NCBI GenBank assembly: GCA_009692985.1
Contig: SHYF01000033.1
Span: 1-13,226 of the forward strand
Length of the DNA stretch: 13,226 nt
Source: Dehalococcoidia bacterium
GTDB lineage: Bacteria; Chloroflexota; Dehalococcoidia; Lucifugimonadales; SHYF01
Direction: 5' to 3'
The notes beneath the pieces were generated by a model. The model did not search any database and was not told the origin of the DNA. It saw only the letters and a program-made list of their open reading frames with translations. Shown piece by piece: positions 12,102 to 13,226 of this stretch (position 1 is its first letter; every line of letters starts with the position of its first letter). The position numbers and the translations under genes are program-made.

Positions 12102-13226
12102 GCCACAATTGCGACATGTTCCCTGTGAGCAATCAACCGTTAGGCCCAACAGTACCATTTTCTTCATCCTTGGTGGGGCGGCGTTCCTTCTGGTGGCATT
12201 GGGGTGCGAAGGGAAAGGCCCTGCCATACAGGAAACATCTGCGGCCCAAACCCCTACCCTAGCTAGCCCTGGCGCCCATACCGGCCACGACTTGGCCCCA
12301 ACGGTTGGAACGGTTGAGCCCACCAGGCAAATCCTCTTCAAGCCCCCAGAGGGCATCACTGAGACGCAGGTCGAGGCATTATGGCGGGAACCCAAGGCAC
12401 TGGAGCAGTTTCTTAGGGATTACGGGCCCGCCGTAACCGTGCAACAATTGGCGGACTCGGAGAAGCGCCGAGGGACCGATTGCCACTCACTGGCGCATAC
12501 GGTAGGGCGGAGGTCCTACGAACTCTTCGGGGAGCAGGTCATCGCGCTGGTCAGCCACGAATGCCACGCTGGTGCTTTGCATGGCGCTACCGAGGCTTAT
12601 TTCTTGGATCGCGGAGCAGATCAGCTTCAACAAGACATGTCCGCCCTCTGCTCCGACTCCTTGAACAGCTTCCTCCGCCACCAGTGTGTCCACGGCATAG
12701 GCCACGGGCTCACGGCATGGTACAAGTATGATCTGCCTAAGGTATTGGATGCTTGCGATACTCTGTCGCTGGAAACAGACCGTGGCTCCTGCCAATCGGG
12801 CGTGTTCATGGAAAACATCGTTGGCGGCCTGTCGGGAGCTATGGGGCTTCCCACCAAGTATCTTTCGAATGATCCTCACTACCCGTGCAACGGTCTGGGG
12901 CCGCACTACCAGGAAGGCTGCTATTTCTACCAGACATCCCGCATGCTGCAACTTGCCCAGGGCGATTTCCAGAAGGTGGCGCAGTGGTGTGGCGAAGCCC
13001 CCAGGTCGGTGCAGTTCCTGTGCTATGCCAGCATGGGGCGCGACGTGGGTGGTGCTACTCGCGGAAACCCAGGGGAGGCCATTCGCCTGTGCGCCTACAT
13101 AGCCGATGCCCAATATCGCCGCGCCTGCCTGACTGGCGCAGTGCAGGACTCCTTCTGGGACACTGGCGGCGCCGAGGAGGCCATCCGCTTCTGCCGGCTG
13201 CTGGGCGATCCAGACGACAAGGCAGC
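12100..13226 (+). CDS. Unrecognised Cys/His-rich lipoprotein with ~34-residue Cys-pair repeats, cut by the right edge
   Basis: I do not recognise the family. 375 codons are visible. Hydrophobic segment IFFILGGAAFLLVALGC (20-36) ends in a lipobox with Cys36, so it is probably an exported lipoprotein, followed by a Thr/Pro/Ala linker to about 80. The body first has a His/Cys-rich part: DCHSLAHTVG (127-136), SHECHAGALHG (152-162), CVHGIGHG (196-203), a possible metal site. Then come repeats with two cysteines 11-12 apart: 184/196, 219/231, 263/274, 297/308, 331/343, and 365 starting another. Most repeats are 34-35 residues long, suggesting a TPR/Sel1-like helical solenoid held by disulfides. No CXXCH heme motif. 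Start: ATG 12100 lies in a TATAAT box with no Shine-Dalgarno; in-frame TTG 12109 at the predicted transcript start is the alternative. nadA ends 69 bases upstream. Confidence 0.8.
   Translation, partial: MPQLRHVPCEQSTVRPNSTIFFILGGAAFLLVALGCEGKGPAIQETSAAQTPTLASPGAHTGHDLAPTVGTVEPTRQILFKPPEGITETQVEALWREPKALEQFLRDYGPAVTVQQLADSEKRRGTDCHSLAHTVGRRSYELFGEQVIALVSHECHAGALHGATEAYFLDRGADQLQQDMSALCSDSLNSFLRHQCVHGIGHGLTAWYKYDLPKVLDACDTLSLETDRGSCQSGVFMENIVGGLSGAMGLPTKYLSNDPHYPCNGLGPHYQEGCYFYQTSRMLQLAQGDFQKVAQWCGEAPRSVQFLCYASMGRDVGGATRGNPGEAIRLCAYIADAQYRRACLTGAVQDSFWDTGGAEEAIRFCRLLGDPDDKA

Noticed and set aside
12116..12200. ATG 12116 as the start of the lipoprotein gene
   Set aside because: It is in another reading frame from the Cys/His-rich protein and its product has no signal peptide or family features.
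12100..13226. Multiheme cytochrome
   Set aside because: Many Cys-His pairs, but no CXXCH motif was found in the 375 visible codons.

Overview
The window is a G+C-rich bacterial chromosome segment holding ten protein genes, two of them cut by the window edges. No rRNA, tRNA or CRISPR array was recognised. The gene types (F420/flavin luciferase-like oxidoreductase, two-domain glutaredoxin-like disulfide oxidoreductase, secreted peptidase with a TM-Arg tail, frameshifted prfB) and the abundant G-rich hairpin repeats are compatible with an uncultured Chloroflexota/Dehalococcoidia-like genome. That placement is an inference: no marker gene here proves it.

Layout. 1-987 (-): 5' part of purL. 1303-2400 (+): luciferase-like flavin oxidoreductase. 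2578-3309 (-): PD-(D/E)XK nuclease. 3632-4450 (+): SDR-fold protein lacking the Tyr/Lys catalytic pair. 4539-5649 (+): prfB with its +1 programmed frameshift, probably cotranscribed with the SDR. 6047-7471 and 7483-9195 (+): secreted gluzincin peptidase and a lipoprotein solute-binding protein, 11 bases apart. 9285-9599 (+): Rieske ferredoxin. 9772-10515 (-): two-domain disulfide oxidoreductase. 10828-12030 (+): nadA. 12100-13226 (+): unrecognised Cys/His-rich lipoprotein, open at the right edge.

The intergenic DNA is unusually structured. A ~140-base element with three G/C-rich hairpins and CTAG-type ends occurs five times (1030, 2397, 3362, 5715, 9597; two copies inverted), once as a nested composite of 364 bases. 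A shorter palindrome, GTCCCGAC-N2-4-GTCGGGAC, occurs four times, once inside a coding sequence. A third repeat type lies upstream of nadA. The four intergenic gaps longer than 300 bases (988-1302, 3310-3631, 5650-6046, 10516-10827) are largely or partly explained by these repeats. Two hairpin elements sit between convergent genes, where they could serve as bidirectional terminators. At two places the element terminus coincides with the stop codon of the neighbouring gene, and at a third it appears to supply a start codon and ribosome site.

Most genes are housekeeping or redox functions (purine, NAD, translation release, disulfide exchange, flavin and SDR chemistry) with no single pathway joining them. 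The least described items are the Cys-pair repeat lipoprotein at the right edge, the catalytically altered SDR, and the interlocking repeat families.
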